NCBI GenBank assembly: GCA_017617145.1
Contig: JAFZWX010000065.1
Location: 1-7,528 of the forward strand
Source of the DNA: Treponema sp.
GTDB lineage: Bacteria > Spirochaetota > Spirochaetia > Treponematales > Treponemataceae
Length of the DNA stretch: 7,528 nucleotides
Direction of reading: 5' to 3'
In this document: positions 1 to 5,910 of the stretch, piece by piece
How the letters are laid out: the number at the start of each line of letters is the position of its first letter
How positions within the stretch are numbered: the stretch's first letter is position 1
Notes under the pieces: generated by a model
What the model was told of the DNA's origin: nothing
The model's input: only the letters and a program-made list of their open reading frames with translations
Databases searched by the model: none
Program-made: the position numbers and the translations under genes

Positions 1-105
1 AAACGATTCTGGATCTACAATAATCTGCTCTGCCAAAGAACAAAGCTCTTCAATTTCCGATACAGTCAAATCATCCGGCTGTATTAAATGTCTTCCCCTA
101 AGCAT
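1..105 (-). CDS. pyrB: Aspartate carbamoyltransferase, N-terminal fragment (partial)
   Basis: This is the 5' end of a minus-strand gene that runs off the left edge; 35 codons are visible. The product begins MLRGRHLIQPDDL and continues with SEIEELCSLAEQII, matching the N-terminus I know for aspartate carbamoyltransferase catalytic chains of anaerobes (MLKGRHLI-P-D-, then a helix of the -EEI-EL--LAE-II type). The enzyme joins carbamoyl phosphate and L-aspartate to make carbamoyl aspartate in cytosolic pyrimidine synthesis. The carbamoyl phosphate-binding motifs lie outside the window. The ATG at 103-105 is supported by a Shine-Dalgarno GAGG at 112-115, 6 bases upstream. It lies 61 bases downstream of the nuclease-like gene on the same strand. 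The gap has AT-rich -10-like boxes (for example TATTAT) but no convincing -35, so co-transcription with the upstream gene or a private promoter are both possible. Identity rests on a short stretch. Confidence 0.8.
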   Translation of the reverse strand, partial: MLRGRHLIQPDDLTVSEIEELCSLAEQIIVDPESF

Positions 106-166
106 TTTGCACCTCAATTTTTATAAGATAATATCATAAAAAGAGGGAATAGGGAATAGAGTTGGA

Positions 167-1024
167 TCATGCAATATTAAAAATACTTTTCACAAGTCGT
201 TCAATCTGACGAGTGTTTATGGGTTGAGCGGCTGTTTCATTTGTAATTATAAGATTCTTACCTAGGAAAATATTGTTGCGCTCGTAAAGGTGCAGACGCT
301 GGACTGCACGCTCTGCATAGTCGGGTTTGTCCATCATGCCAAAATGTTCCCAGTAAAACTCGCGCCGAGTACGAACATCAAGGCAGGTAAAGTCGGGGTG
401 AAGTGTTATTTTTTCACCACTAGTATTTTTAAGTATGAGCGGGCATTCATAGCGGTACGGAACTTTAAGTCTGAAAAGCGTGTCTGCAATTATATTTTCA
501 GATTTAGAACGGACACAGTCTCCTCTAGCGGTAACATATTCTGGAATGTCTTGTGAAAATGGCTTTGTTTTGTAAGGGGTGGACTGCCATTTTTGAGCAT
601 ACAGGTCGTCCGGCAGGCGCACCGGTTTTATAAGGGCTCGTCGAAAAGGATTCAACTTTCCAAATATTGCTTCTGCAAGGTGTTTTTTTGAGTACATTTT
701 TTCATAAGATTTAAGAGTATGTTTTAAGAGTATCAGTTCTGACTGAACACAAGCCATAACACTCTGATCATATTCTTTTTGTGCCAGGCTTTTTGCAAGC
801 TGCCTGTTCTTTGAAAGAATATATTTACCTGTTTTGTCTTTTGTATTGGCGCGGTGGTAATATTGAACGGTAGCATTGCTCTTTGCAATACGCAGAGTAC
901 CTTCTGGTGCAGTTTTCAGGGCCTTGCTTTTATCCGAAAGAATGAATTCCAGTTCACCAATGCGTTTTGCAAGGTTTTGACGGAGTGTATTTTCTGAAAG
1001 ATACTCTTTTTCTATAGAAGTCAT
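167..1024 (-). CDS. PD-(D/E)XK nuclease-like protein of unknown role
   Basis: The 285-residue product has two parts. Residues 1-120 are charged and mostly helical, with a strand-like patch at 43-58 (LRIAKSNATVQYYHR) and a helix at about 73-110. Residues 165-285 resemble a restriction-endonuclease fold: RSKSE (E176) before a helix, PYRYE (E193), HPDF (D211), then REFYWEHFGMMDKPDY (E226, H227), and a closing strand NLIITNE. I recognise this arrangement from uncharacterised proteins of Clostridia and relatives. The usual E-x-K lysine is not obvious, because E226 is followed by H227, so catalysis is unproven. There is no signal peptide or membrane segment, so a cytosolic DNA-linked role is inferred. 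The start is uncertain: I chose the ATG at 1022-1024; an in-frame TTG at 1049-1051 adds nine residues. Neither has a Shine-Dalgarno sequence. The gene lies 61 bases upstream of pyrB with no terminator between. No methylase or defence partner is visible nearby. Confidence 0.75.
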   Translation of the reverse strand: MTSIEKEYLSENTLRQNLAKRIGELEFILSDKSKALKTAPEGTLRIAKSNATVQYYHRANTKDKTGKYILSKNRQLAKSLAQKEYDQSVMACVQSELILLKHTLKSYEKMYSKKHLAEAIFGKLNPFRRALIKPVRLPDDLYAQKWQSTPYKTKPFSQDIPEYVTARGDCVRSKSENIIADTLFRLKVPYRYECPLILKNTSGEKITLHPDFTCLDVRTRREFYWEHFGMMDKPDYAERAVQRLHLYERNNIFLGKNLIITNETAAQPINTRQIERLVKSIFNIA

Positions 1025-1083
1025 ACTATAAAGATAATATTGGATGTTCAATTTGGCAAGTAATTTAATATTTCTGACTATTT

Positions 1084-1121
1084 TACGTACGAATTGATGA
1101 TTTTTCTTTGTTTCGTACGTA
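1084..1121. repeat. 10-bp perfect inverted repeat with CGTACG cores
   Basis: The arms TACGTACGAA (1084-1093) and TTCGTACGTA (1112-1121) are perfect reverse complements separated by 18 AT-rich bases. Each arm contains the self-complementary hexamer CGTACG, and the two hexamer centres are 28 bases apart. It lies between the end of the DUF5680 gene (1153) and the start of the nuclease-like gene (1024 or 1051), in what should be the latter's promoter region. A paired operator for a dimeric regulator, or an RNA hairpin, are both possible. It is a poor terminator for minus-strand transcripts: no T-run follows the stem on that strand and the loop is long. Confidence 0.6.
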
Positions 1122-1152
1122 GTTTTTGATAAAATCGTTTCCTGGGGCAGAC

Positions 1153-1599
1153 CTACACAATCACCCCGCCATGAAAATGCAGCTCGTAGATTTTCTGGTC
1201 TTTGTAAGATATATCTTCATAGCCCTGGAACCATTCAAAGTCGCCGCTGCACTGGCAATTGTAGGTGTAATCGCCCTGTTCAAAATGTTCCGGGCCACGG
1301 AAGGGCTTTTCTACCGGAACTTCATACAGTGCAGCCTTAAGAAAGTCTCCGCTAAAGGGTTCTCCAATAACCCTGCCATAGTAATTCATTGACCAAAGGG
1401 GCACTCCGTCAAGCCAGACTGCTTCTTCACCGGCAAACTTGGCTCCACCAAGGAAAGTGTCTATATAAAGGAGCGGACCCTCCTCATATCTCAAATCATG
1501 AGAAACAGGCCTGCTTGATTCCACCTCGGCCCCATGTCCTGCATAAGTCTTCTGCTTAGCACGAATCAAAAATGCAACAAGTTCATCTCTATTTATCAT
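1153..1599 (-). CDS. DUF5680 domain protein
   Basis: The 148-residue product matches from memory the DUF5680 family, found alone or behind XRE-type DNA-binding domains; no DNA-binding domain is present here. Recognisable pieces are TYAG (18-21), SRPVSHDL (29-36), YIDTFLGGAKFAGEEAVW (45-62), PLWSMNYYGR (67-76), FLKAAL (86-91), PFRGP (99-103), GDYTYNC (109-115) and WFQGYEDI (123-130). The many aromatic residues and glycines suggest a compact beta-rich fold. The biochemical role of the family is not known to me. The start is secure: its ATG (1597-1599) overlaps the stop of the upstream aldo/keto reductase as ATGA, and a purine-rich GGAAGGTGAAGG lies just upstream inside that gene. Translational coupling to the reductase is therefore likely. 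It has no signal peptide or membrane segment and is the last gene of its operon. Confidence 0.8.
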   Translation of the reverse strand: MINRDELVAFLIRAKQKTYAGHGAEVESSRPVSHDLRYEEGPLLYIDTFLGGAKFAGEEAVWLDGVPLWSMNYYGRVIGEPFSGDFLKAALYEVPVEKPFRGPEHFEQGDYTYNCQCSGDFEWFQGYEDISYKDQKIYELHFHGGVIV

Positions 1600-2621
1600 A
1601 CCTTCACCTTCCCGCTCAAAATATCTTTATAATCAGCAAGATTTTTCTTAAGCAAAACCGGAATATTCAATTCATACGGGCATTTTTTAAGGCACACACC
1701 ACACTCAATGCAGTTCTCTATTTTCATCATTTCTTTCTGCCAGTGAGGAGTTAGCCAGTCTTTTGAAGGAGCACGGCGAATCATCTGACTCATTCTGGCA
1801 CACTGATTAATTGTAATTTCAACAGAACAAGGCATGCAGTAACCGCAGCCACGGCAAAACTCACCAAGCAGCTCGTCGCGGTCTTTTTGAATTACAGCGC
1901 GAATCTCATCATCCATTTCTGGAGGTGCATCCATAAACGAAAGCCACTGCTCAAGCTCGCTCATGCGCTGGATTCCCCAGATTGGCAGCACAGGATATTG
2001 CAGCATAAAGGCCATGCAGGCACGAGCATTTGTTAGCAGGCCACCCGAAAGCCCCTTCATTGCAATAAAGCCCACATTGTTTTTGCGGCATTTTTCTACC
2101 AGAGCAATATCGCGTTCAGTTACAAGATACGAAAAAGGAAACTGCAGCGTTTCGTACAAACCACTTTCTGCAATTTCTTCTGCAATGCCTATTTTGTGAG
2201 CAGTAATTCCTATGTGGCGGATTTTTCCCTGAGACTTTGCTTCAAGCAATGCCTCGTAAAGCCCAGTACCGTCGCCAGGGCGATAACATTGTTTTACACA
2301 ATGAAGCTGGTAAATATCAATATAATCAGTCCGAAGATTGCGCAGCGAAGTTTCAAGATCTTCCTTAAGTTTTTCCGGGGTTGTTGCAGTAGTTTTTGTT
2401 GCAATGAAAATCTTATCTCTGTAGGCCGGTCCAAATGCCTCCCCCATCTTAATTTCGCTGTCGGAATAAGCCCTTGCCGTATCAAAAAAAGTCATTCCGC
2501 CATCGTAGGCTCTTCGTAAAATTTCTACAGCATCTGCCACACCAACCCGTTGAACAGGAAGAGCCCCAAATGCATTCTGAGGAACTGTAATTCCAGTTGA
2601 ACCCAAAGTGATTGTTTTCAT
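1596..2621 (-). CDS. Aldo/keto reductase with C-terminal iron-sulfur domain
   Basis: The 341-residue product has two domains. Residues 1-230 form an aldo/keto reductase barrel with the catalytic tetrad of the family visible: D47 (FFDTARAY), Y52, K76 (IATKT) and H107 (YQLHC). NAD(P)H-dependent carbonyl reduction is the family activity; the substrate cannot be read from sequence. Residues 250-320 carry two cysteine sets, C256-C259-C262-C265 (CRGCGYCMPC) and C304-C307-C310-C314 (CIECGVCLKKCP), plus C274. This pattern fits up to two [4Fe-4S] clusters and electron exchange with a ferredoxin-type partner, which is common in anaerobes. The ATG at 2619-2621 opens the typical N-terminus MKTITLGSTGI. 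An upstream in-frame TTG at 2640-2642 is rejected because those seven codons are the promoter. There is no Shine-Dalgarno sequence, which fits a leaderless mRNA. It is the first gene of an operon with the DUF5680 gene and is divergent from the GNAT gene. Confidence 0.9.
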   Translation of the reverse strand: MKTITLGSTGITVPQNAFGALPVQRVGVADAVEILRRAYDGGMTFFDTARAYSDSEIKMGEAFGPAYRDKIFIATKTTATTPEKLKEDLETSLRNLRTDYIDIYQLHCVKQCYRPGDGTGLYEALLEAKSQGKIRHIGITAHKIGIAEEIAESGLYETLQFPFSYLVTERDIALVEKCRKNNVGFIAMKGLSGGLLTNARACMAFMLQYPVLPIWGIQRMSELEQWLSFMDAPPEMDDEIRAVIQKDRDELLGEFCRGCGYCMPCSVEITINQCARMSQMIRRAPSKDWLTPHWQKEMMKIENCIECGVCLKKCPYELNIPVLLKKNLADYKDILSGKVKV

Positions 2622-2627
2622 ATTTTG

Positions 2628-2636
2628 ATTATAGCA
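2628..2636 (-). promoter_or_regulatory. Extended -10 promoter of the reductase operon
   Basis: On the minus strand the sequence reads TGCTATAAT, a perfect extended -10 (TGn-TATAAT). Six bases (CAAAAT) separate it from the reductase ATG at 2621. Sigma-70-type promoters usually start 6-8 bases after the -10, so transcription should begin at or within a base or two of the A of ATG. No good -35 hexamer lies 16-18 bases upstream, as is usual for extended -10 promoters. Function is inferred from sequence only. Confidence 0.6.
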
Positions 2637-2667
2637 TACCAAACCGCATTTTGATATATTTAAATAC

Positions 2668-2673
2668 AGAGGA
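2668..2673 (+). promoter_or_regulatory. Ribosome binding site of the GNAT gene
   Basis: AGAGGA lies 5 bases before the ATG at 2679-2681 and fixes that start. It contrasts with the divergent reductase, which has no such site. The 57-base intergenic region is AT-rich, but I could not pair a convincing -35 and -10 for the plus strand. Confidence 0.7.
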
Positions 2674-2678
2674 ACAAA

Positions 2679-3143
2679 ATGCTAATCAAAAACATCACCA
2701 GCATTGATGAAAAAAAGATAATTACACGCCGAATTTTAGAAGCATTACCAGACTGGTTTGCAGTAGAAGAATCACGAGAAAAATATATAGAAGAAAGTTC
2801 ACAACGATTGTTTTTTGCCGCTTTTGAAAACGACAACCCTGCAGGATTTTTATGCCTTAAACAAACAGGAAAAGAAACCGTAGAACTTGCGGTTATGGGC
2901 GTTCTTAAAGAATATCATCGAAAAGGAATTGGCCGTAAGCTCTTTGAAGCAGCAAAAGAATGTGCCATAAAAAATGGTTATGAATTCATGCAGGTAAAAA
3001 CTGTAAAAATGGGAATGTACGAAGATTACGATGCCACGAACCGTTTTTACCAGTCGTTAGGTTTTAAGGAATTTGAAGTTTTCCCGCTCTATTGGGATGA
3101 AGCAAATCCATGCCAGATTTATGTGATAGGATTACAAAAATGA
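2679..3143 (+). CDS. GNAT-family N-acetyltransferase
   Basis: The 154-residue product is a single GNAT domain, which transfers an acetyl group from acetyl-CoA to an amine on a small molecule or protein. Motif A, the acetyl-CoA pyrophosphate loop, is clear at 72-86: VMGVLKEYHRKGIGR, with the R-x-x-G-x-G signature at R81, G83 and G85-R86. Motif B is at 121-129 (NRFYQSLGF). The segment QVKTVKMGMYEDYDATNRFY and the ending WDEANPCQIYV are typical of a subgroup in Firmicutes and related bacteria whose substrate I do not know. Length is normal for a one-domain GNAT. It is cytosolic. Its 3' end overlaps the Nudix-HD gene as ATGA (3140-3143), so the two are probably translated together. The acetyl acceptor cannot be told from the sequence. 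Confidence 0.88.
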   Translation: MLIKNITSIDEKKIITRRILEALPDWFAVEESREKYIEESSQRLFFAAFENDNPAGFLCLKQTGKETVELAVMGVLKEYHRKGIGRKLFEAAKECAIKNGYEFMQVKTVKMGMYEDYDATNRFYQSLGFKEFEVFPLYWDEANPCQIYVIGLQK

Positions 3144-4285
3144 AAACACTTTTTACAATTGATTTAAAAAATTATGACAAAAAATGGCAACGGTCCAGAC
3201 GCGATTCTTCACGTGCAATAATCAAAATCGGTACAAACAAGCTTGTACTTGTGTATGCCACAAAACTCGGCTACTACAAATTCCCAGGCGGAGGAATTGA
3301 CAAAGGCGAAGACATTGTTCAAGCCCTTATCCGCGAGGTTCAGGAAGAAACCGGACTTGTTGTAATTCCACAATCAGTTAGTGAATATGGTGTTGTTCAC
3401 CGCCTCCAAAAATCAAGTAAAATTGCAAACACGATTTTTGAACAGGATAATTTTTATTATGAATGCCAGGTAGAAGACATAGAAGGAAACCCCGCACAAA
3501 ACGAAAGTTCCCTCAAAATCATAAATCAAACCCTTGACGACTACGAGGATGAAGCAGGTTTTAAACTGCGTGTAGTTTCTATAAATGAAGCAATGGAAAC
3601 AAACTTAAAATTCAACTCGTCAGATAAATTCAATATTTTTATGATTGCCCGCGACACCAGAATCTTTGCCCTCATGCTTGGAGTAACAGCAGAACCGTCT
3701 CGCAGTATGGCAGAATATATTTTTGACGAAGGCGTTGCCAAAAATCCAGGTCCATGGCGCGAACATAGTCTTGCCGTAGCCCGAGCCGCAGAAAAAATTG
3801 CGCTTGCAGTAAATACGAATTGCGACACCAAAAAACTTGATCCGGACCTCGCTTACATTTACGGACTTCTTCACGACATTGGACGGCAGGAAGGCTACAC
3901 ATATATCGCTCACGTTTACGATGGCTATCATTTTTTAATGTCGCTGGGCTATGAAAAAGCTGCACAAATCTGTCTTACCCATTCGTTCAATCTTCAGACC
4001 ACAGATGACTACATTGGAAAAATTGACATAAGGCCGGAGCAGATAGAAGAAATCAAAAAGCTACTCGCAGCAGCAAAATACGATGATTACGACCGCCTTA
4101 TCCAACTGCTCGATTCCTGTTGCGCAGCCGACGGTACTGTAGATTTAGAAACACGCATGAATGATGTAAAAGCCCGCTACGGCTACTACCCGGAAGCTAA
4201 ATGGAATAAGAATTTTGAACTCAAAGAATATTTTGAAAAACTTGCAGGCAAGGATCTTTACGAAATAATCCGCGGCAACTCTTAA
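3140..4285 (+). CDS. Nudix hydrolase fused to an HD phosphohydrolase
   Basis: This 381-residue protein joins two hydrolase domains. Residues about 20-175 are a Nudix domain with a complete Nudix box: G51, E57, R65-E66, E69-E70, G72 (GGIDKGEDIVQALIREVQEETGL), which binds the metal and cleaves a nucleoside diphosphate linked to another group. Residues about 190-345 are an HD domain with H209 (WREHS), H245-D246 (GLLHDIGRQ), H258 and H263, H281 (LTHSF) and D325 (LLDSC), a full set of metal ligands for phosphoester hydrolysis. The HD half resembles, from memory, a stand-alone clostridial family beginning EGV-KNPGPW-EHS. Both active sites look intact. A two-step reaction, Nudix cleavage to a monophosphate then dephosphorylation, is inference. 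I chose the ATG at 3140-3142, overlapping the GNAT stop, with AGG at 3128-3130; an in-frame ATG at 3110 lies inside the GNAT gene and is unlikely. The stop codon overlaps that of the facing HAD gene. Confidence 0.88.
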   Translation: MKTLFTIDLKNYDKKWQRSRRDSSRAIIKIGTNKLVLVYATKLGYYKFPGGGIDKGEDIVQALIREVQEETGLVVIPQSVSEYGVVHRLQKSSKIANTIFEQDNFYYECQVEDIEGNPAQNESSLKIINQTLDDYEDEAGFKLRVVSINEAMETNLKFNSSDKFNIFMIARDTRIFALMLGVTAEPSRSMAEYIFDEGVAKNPGPWREHSLAVARAAEKIALAVNTNCDTKKLDPDLAYIYGLLHDIGRQEGYTYIAHVYDGYHFLMSLGYEKAAQICLTHSFNLQTTDDYIGKIDIRPEQIEEIKKLLAAAKYDDYDRLIQLLDSCCAADGTVDLETRMNDVKARYGYYPEAKWNKNFELKEYFEKLAGKDLYEIIRGNS

Positions 4286-4923
4286 AGGATTTTTAAAAGT
4301 TCGGGGAATGACTTTATAGTACCGGCAACTTCCTCGCCATCCTCGGCATCAACTTTTCCAAAACCATACTCTGCCCACACAAAAGGAACTCCTGCTGCCT
4401 TACAGGCATCAAAATCACCTTGGGTGTCGCCAACATAAACAGGAGCTTTTAAACCATTACGCTCCACAACCAGACGAATATTTTTATCTTTACTTAGTCC
4501 GTTATTTCCAAAGCATTCAAAATCGGTAATGCAGTCGGTAATGCTGTTTTTTTTCATGACAAGCTCAATGTACCCGCTCTGGCAGTTGCTTACAATAAAA
4601 AGTGGTACCTGTCCCGCAAGTTCACGTATTGTAGAAACGACACCCTCGTACGCAATATCAACAGTATTTTGTTCAAGGGCAATCTGTTCTTCAACACAAC
4701 ACTGATGAAGAAGCAACTTCTTCTGCCCGGCATCCAGAACTCCAAAAAGATTGTTACCAATTACATCCATGGTTTTTCCGAACTGACCTTTGAGAATATC
4801 TGCAGTAACGCGCGGCACCTGTGGGAACAACGATTCTATTGCTTTGTTCCACGCCTGAGCAACAATAGGAGTTGTATCCCAGATTGTGCCGTCCACATCT
4901 AAAATTATGCTGTCAAACTTCAT
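4282..4923 (-). CDS. HAD-superfamily phosphatase, subfamily IA
   Basis: The 213-residue product has the HAD motifs in order: motif I D9-V-D11-G-T (nucleophile and acid/base aspartates), a helical cap at about 17-85, motif II S112-N113 (FIVSNCQSG), a motif III lysine at K145 or K147 (LSKDKN), and motif IV D166 and D170 (VGDTQGDFDAC). This fits a phosphoglycolate phosphatase-like Mg-dependent phosphatase of small phosphate esters in the cytosol; the exact substrate is unknown. The ATG at 4921-4923 directly precedes motif I as is normal (MKFDSIILDVDGT). The frame stays open upstream to 5052 through the 90-base palindrome; I reject that extension. The Shine-Dalgarno is weak (GGG about 9 bases upstream). 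A possible promoter is TTCATA (5080-5075) and TATATT (5060-5055), 14 bases apart and thus too close for a good match. Convergent with the Nudix-HD gene, sharing TTAA at 4282-4285. Confidence 0.88.
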   Translation of the reverse strand: MKFDSIILDVDGTIWDTTPIVAQAWNKAIESLFPQVPRVTADILKGQFGKTMDVIGNNLFGVLDAGQKKLLLHQCCVEEQIALEQNTVDIAYEGVVSTIRELAGQVPLFIVSNCQSGYIELVMKKNSITDCITDFECFGNNGLSKDKNIRLVVERNGLKAPVYVGDTQGDFDACKAAGVPFVWAEYGFGKVDAEDGEEVAGTIKSFPELLKIL

Positions 4924-4954
4924 AAAAATAACCCACAAAAACAAAATCGTTTCT

Positions 4955-5044
4955 ATTGCAGCTTGTTCCCTCTCGTGGAAAATGTCCCCTGACAACAGAG
5001 GAAGTTGTCCAAGGACATTTTCCACTACGGTCACAAGCTGTAAT
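4955..5044. repeat. 90-base nested palindrome between exporter operon and HAD gene
   Basis: Three nested stems share one centre. The outer stem is 4955-4966 with 5033-5044 (12 pairs, one G-T). The middle stem is 4975-4987 (GTGGAAAATGTCC) with 5013-5025 (GGACATTTTCCAC), 13 perfect pairs. The inner stem is 4991-4996 (GACAAC) with 5004-5009 (GTTGTC), with a 7-base loop. Interior loops of 8/7 and 3/3 bases separate them. TGTC/GACA units inside also allow two small alternative hairpins (4983-4994 and 5007-5017). It lies in the 150-base gap between the permease 2 stop (5074) and the HAD start (4923). It could be a miniature mobile repeat, an mRNA 3'-end stabiliser or terminator for the exporter operon, or a leader structure of the HAD gene. 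A T-rich stretch follows on minus (about 4935-4946), some 10 bases after the stem. I recognise no known RNA family. Confidence 0.7.
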
Positions 5045-5073
5045 TGTATCAATAAATATAATGCTTTCTCATA

Positions 5074-5904
5074 TTATGAACCTGTCCCATCATATTTTCT
5101 TGCACCAAGCATCCAGAACTTGTAGCTCAGGTAAAAGAACACAAGACCAATCAGCGGGGAAAGCCACGAAAGCAGCGGGACATTATCCGGGCGCAGAACT
5201 ACCAGCGACGGATAATATGCAATAAACGCAATTGGAATTACAAAAGTAAAAATCACTCTGAACACAGTGTTAAAAATGCTCGCCGGATATTTTGCAAAAT
5301 CCTTAAAGCGGAACATTATAACCATAACGTATCCCGAGTTTTGAATCCAAAAGCAGGTTGCCGCAGCAAAGTTCATGATTGCAATCATAAAAAGCGAGGC
5401 CGCCAGCAGATACAATACCGTCTGCATAATTGTAACAAAAGTCACAGGAATTGCAAGGTGGCTCCAGGCGTAAACCAAAGTTCCAACCCCAAAGCAAAGT
5501 TGTCCAAGCCCCTTAACATCAAAAACTTCAGAAATAAAATAGAAGAAAATGTTTATTGGGCGAAAGCAGTATTTTATAAAATCGCCGGTACGAACCATAA
5601 AACGCAGGTTCCAGTTGTTGTCAAAAAAGCACTGAAGCGGAGTCAAAGCAATAAGCGAAAATCCGTACATAAAAAGCATTTCGTACATAGTCCAGCCGTT
5701 GATTGAAGGAAAGTTGCTGAACAAAATATAAAAAGTCACAAAGCCAACCAGATTCGAAATTATCATCCCGATATTCGAAATTATAAAATCGGCACGGTAG
5801 CTCATTTTGCTCTTCAAATCCTGAACAAGAACCTTTCCGTAAATGCTCATATAAAACTTAAGCCCGCGCCTTCTTGCAGGCATCACAACACTTTCATTTT
5901 TCAT
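5074..5904 (-). CDS. ABC-2 type exporter permease 2 (COG3694-like)
   Basis: The 276-residue integral membrane protein is the second permease of a three-part ABC exporter. It has a cytosolic basic N-terminus (about 1-38, ending SKMSYRADF) and some six hydrophobic segments, near 40-63, 75-95, 133-150, 152-178, 180-198, 213-232 and 246-266, of which some may be re-entrant or merged. The family hallmarks I recognise are RTGDFIKYCFRPIN (105-118), FAKYPASIF (203-211), the segment FVIPIAFIAYYPS (221-233) and the terminal KYDGTGS. With permease 1 it should form the transmembrane pore driven by the ATPase; the substrate is unknown. The ATG at 5902-5904 has GGAGG at 5915-5919, which lies in the last codons of permease 1. 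Only 6 bases separate the two genes, so translational coupling is likely. Internal ATGs at residues 8 and 19 are weaker alternatives. Confidence 0.88.
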   Translation of the reverse strand: MKNESVVMPARRRGLKFYMSIYGKVLVQDLKSKMSYRADFIISNIGMIISNLVGFVTFYILFSNFPSINGWTMYEMLFMYGFSLIALTPLQCFFDNNWNLRFMVRTGDFIKYCFRPINIFFYFISEVFDVKGLGQLCFGVGTLVYAWSHLAIPVTFVTIMQTVLYLLAASLFMIAIMNFAAATCFWIQNSGYVMVIMFRFKDFAKYPASIFNTVFRVIFTFVIPIAFIAYYPSLVVLRPDNVPLLSWLSPLIGLVFFYLSYKFWMLGARKYDGTGS

Positions 5905-5910
5905 AATTTT

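Noticed and set aside
1084..1121. Rho-independent terminator for the DUF5680 operon
   Set aside because: The loop is 18 bases and no T-run follows the stem on the minus strand; only a short T5 follows on the plus strand, where no gene lies upstream.
2621..2678. Plus-strand promoter for the GNAT operon
   Set aside because: Several AT-rich -10-like boxes exist, but none has a credible -35 at 16-18 bases, so no single site can be called.
3541..3965. Three overlapping minus-strand frames of about 100 codons
   Set aside because: They lie opposite the Nudix-HD gene, whose domain motifs are intact; none shows family features.
4924..5052. Upstream extension of the HAD phosphatase by 43 residues
   Set aside because: The frame is open by chance through the 90-base palindrome. 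HAD proteins of this type start a few residues before motif I, as the ATG at 4921-4923 gives.
5341..5706. 121-codon plus-strand reading frame, lysine- and arginine-rich
   Set aside because: It lies opposite permease 2. Its composition is that expected of the complement of hydrophobic membrane codons, and it has no recognisable domain.
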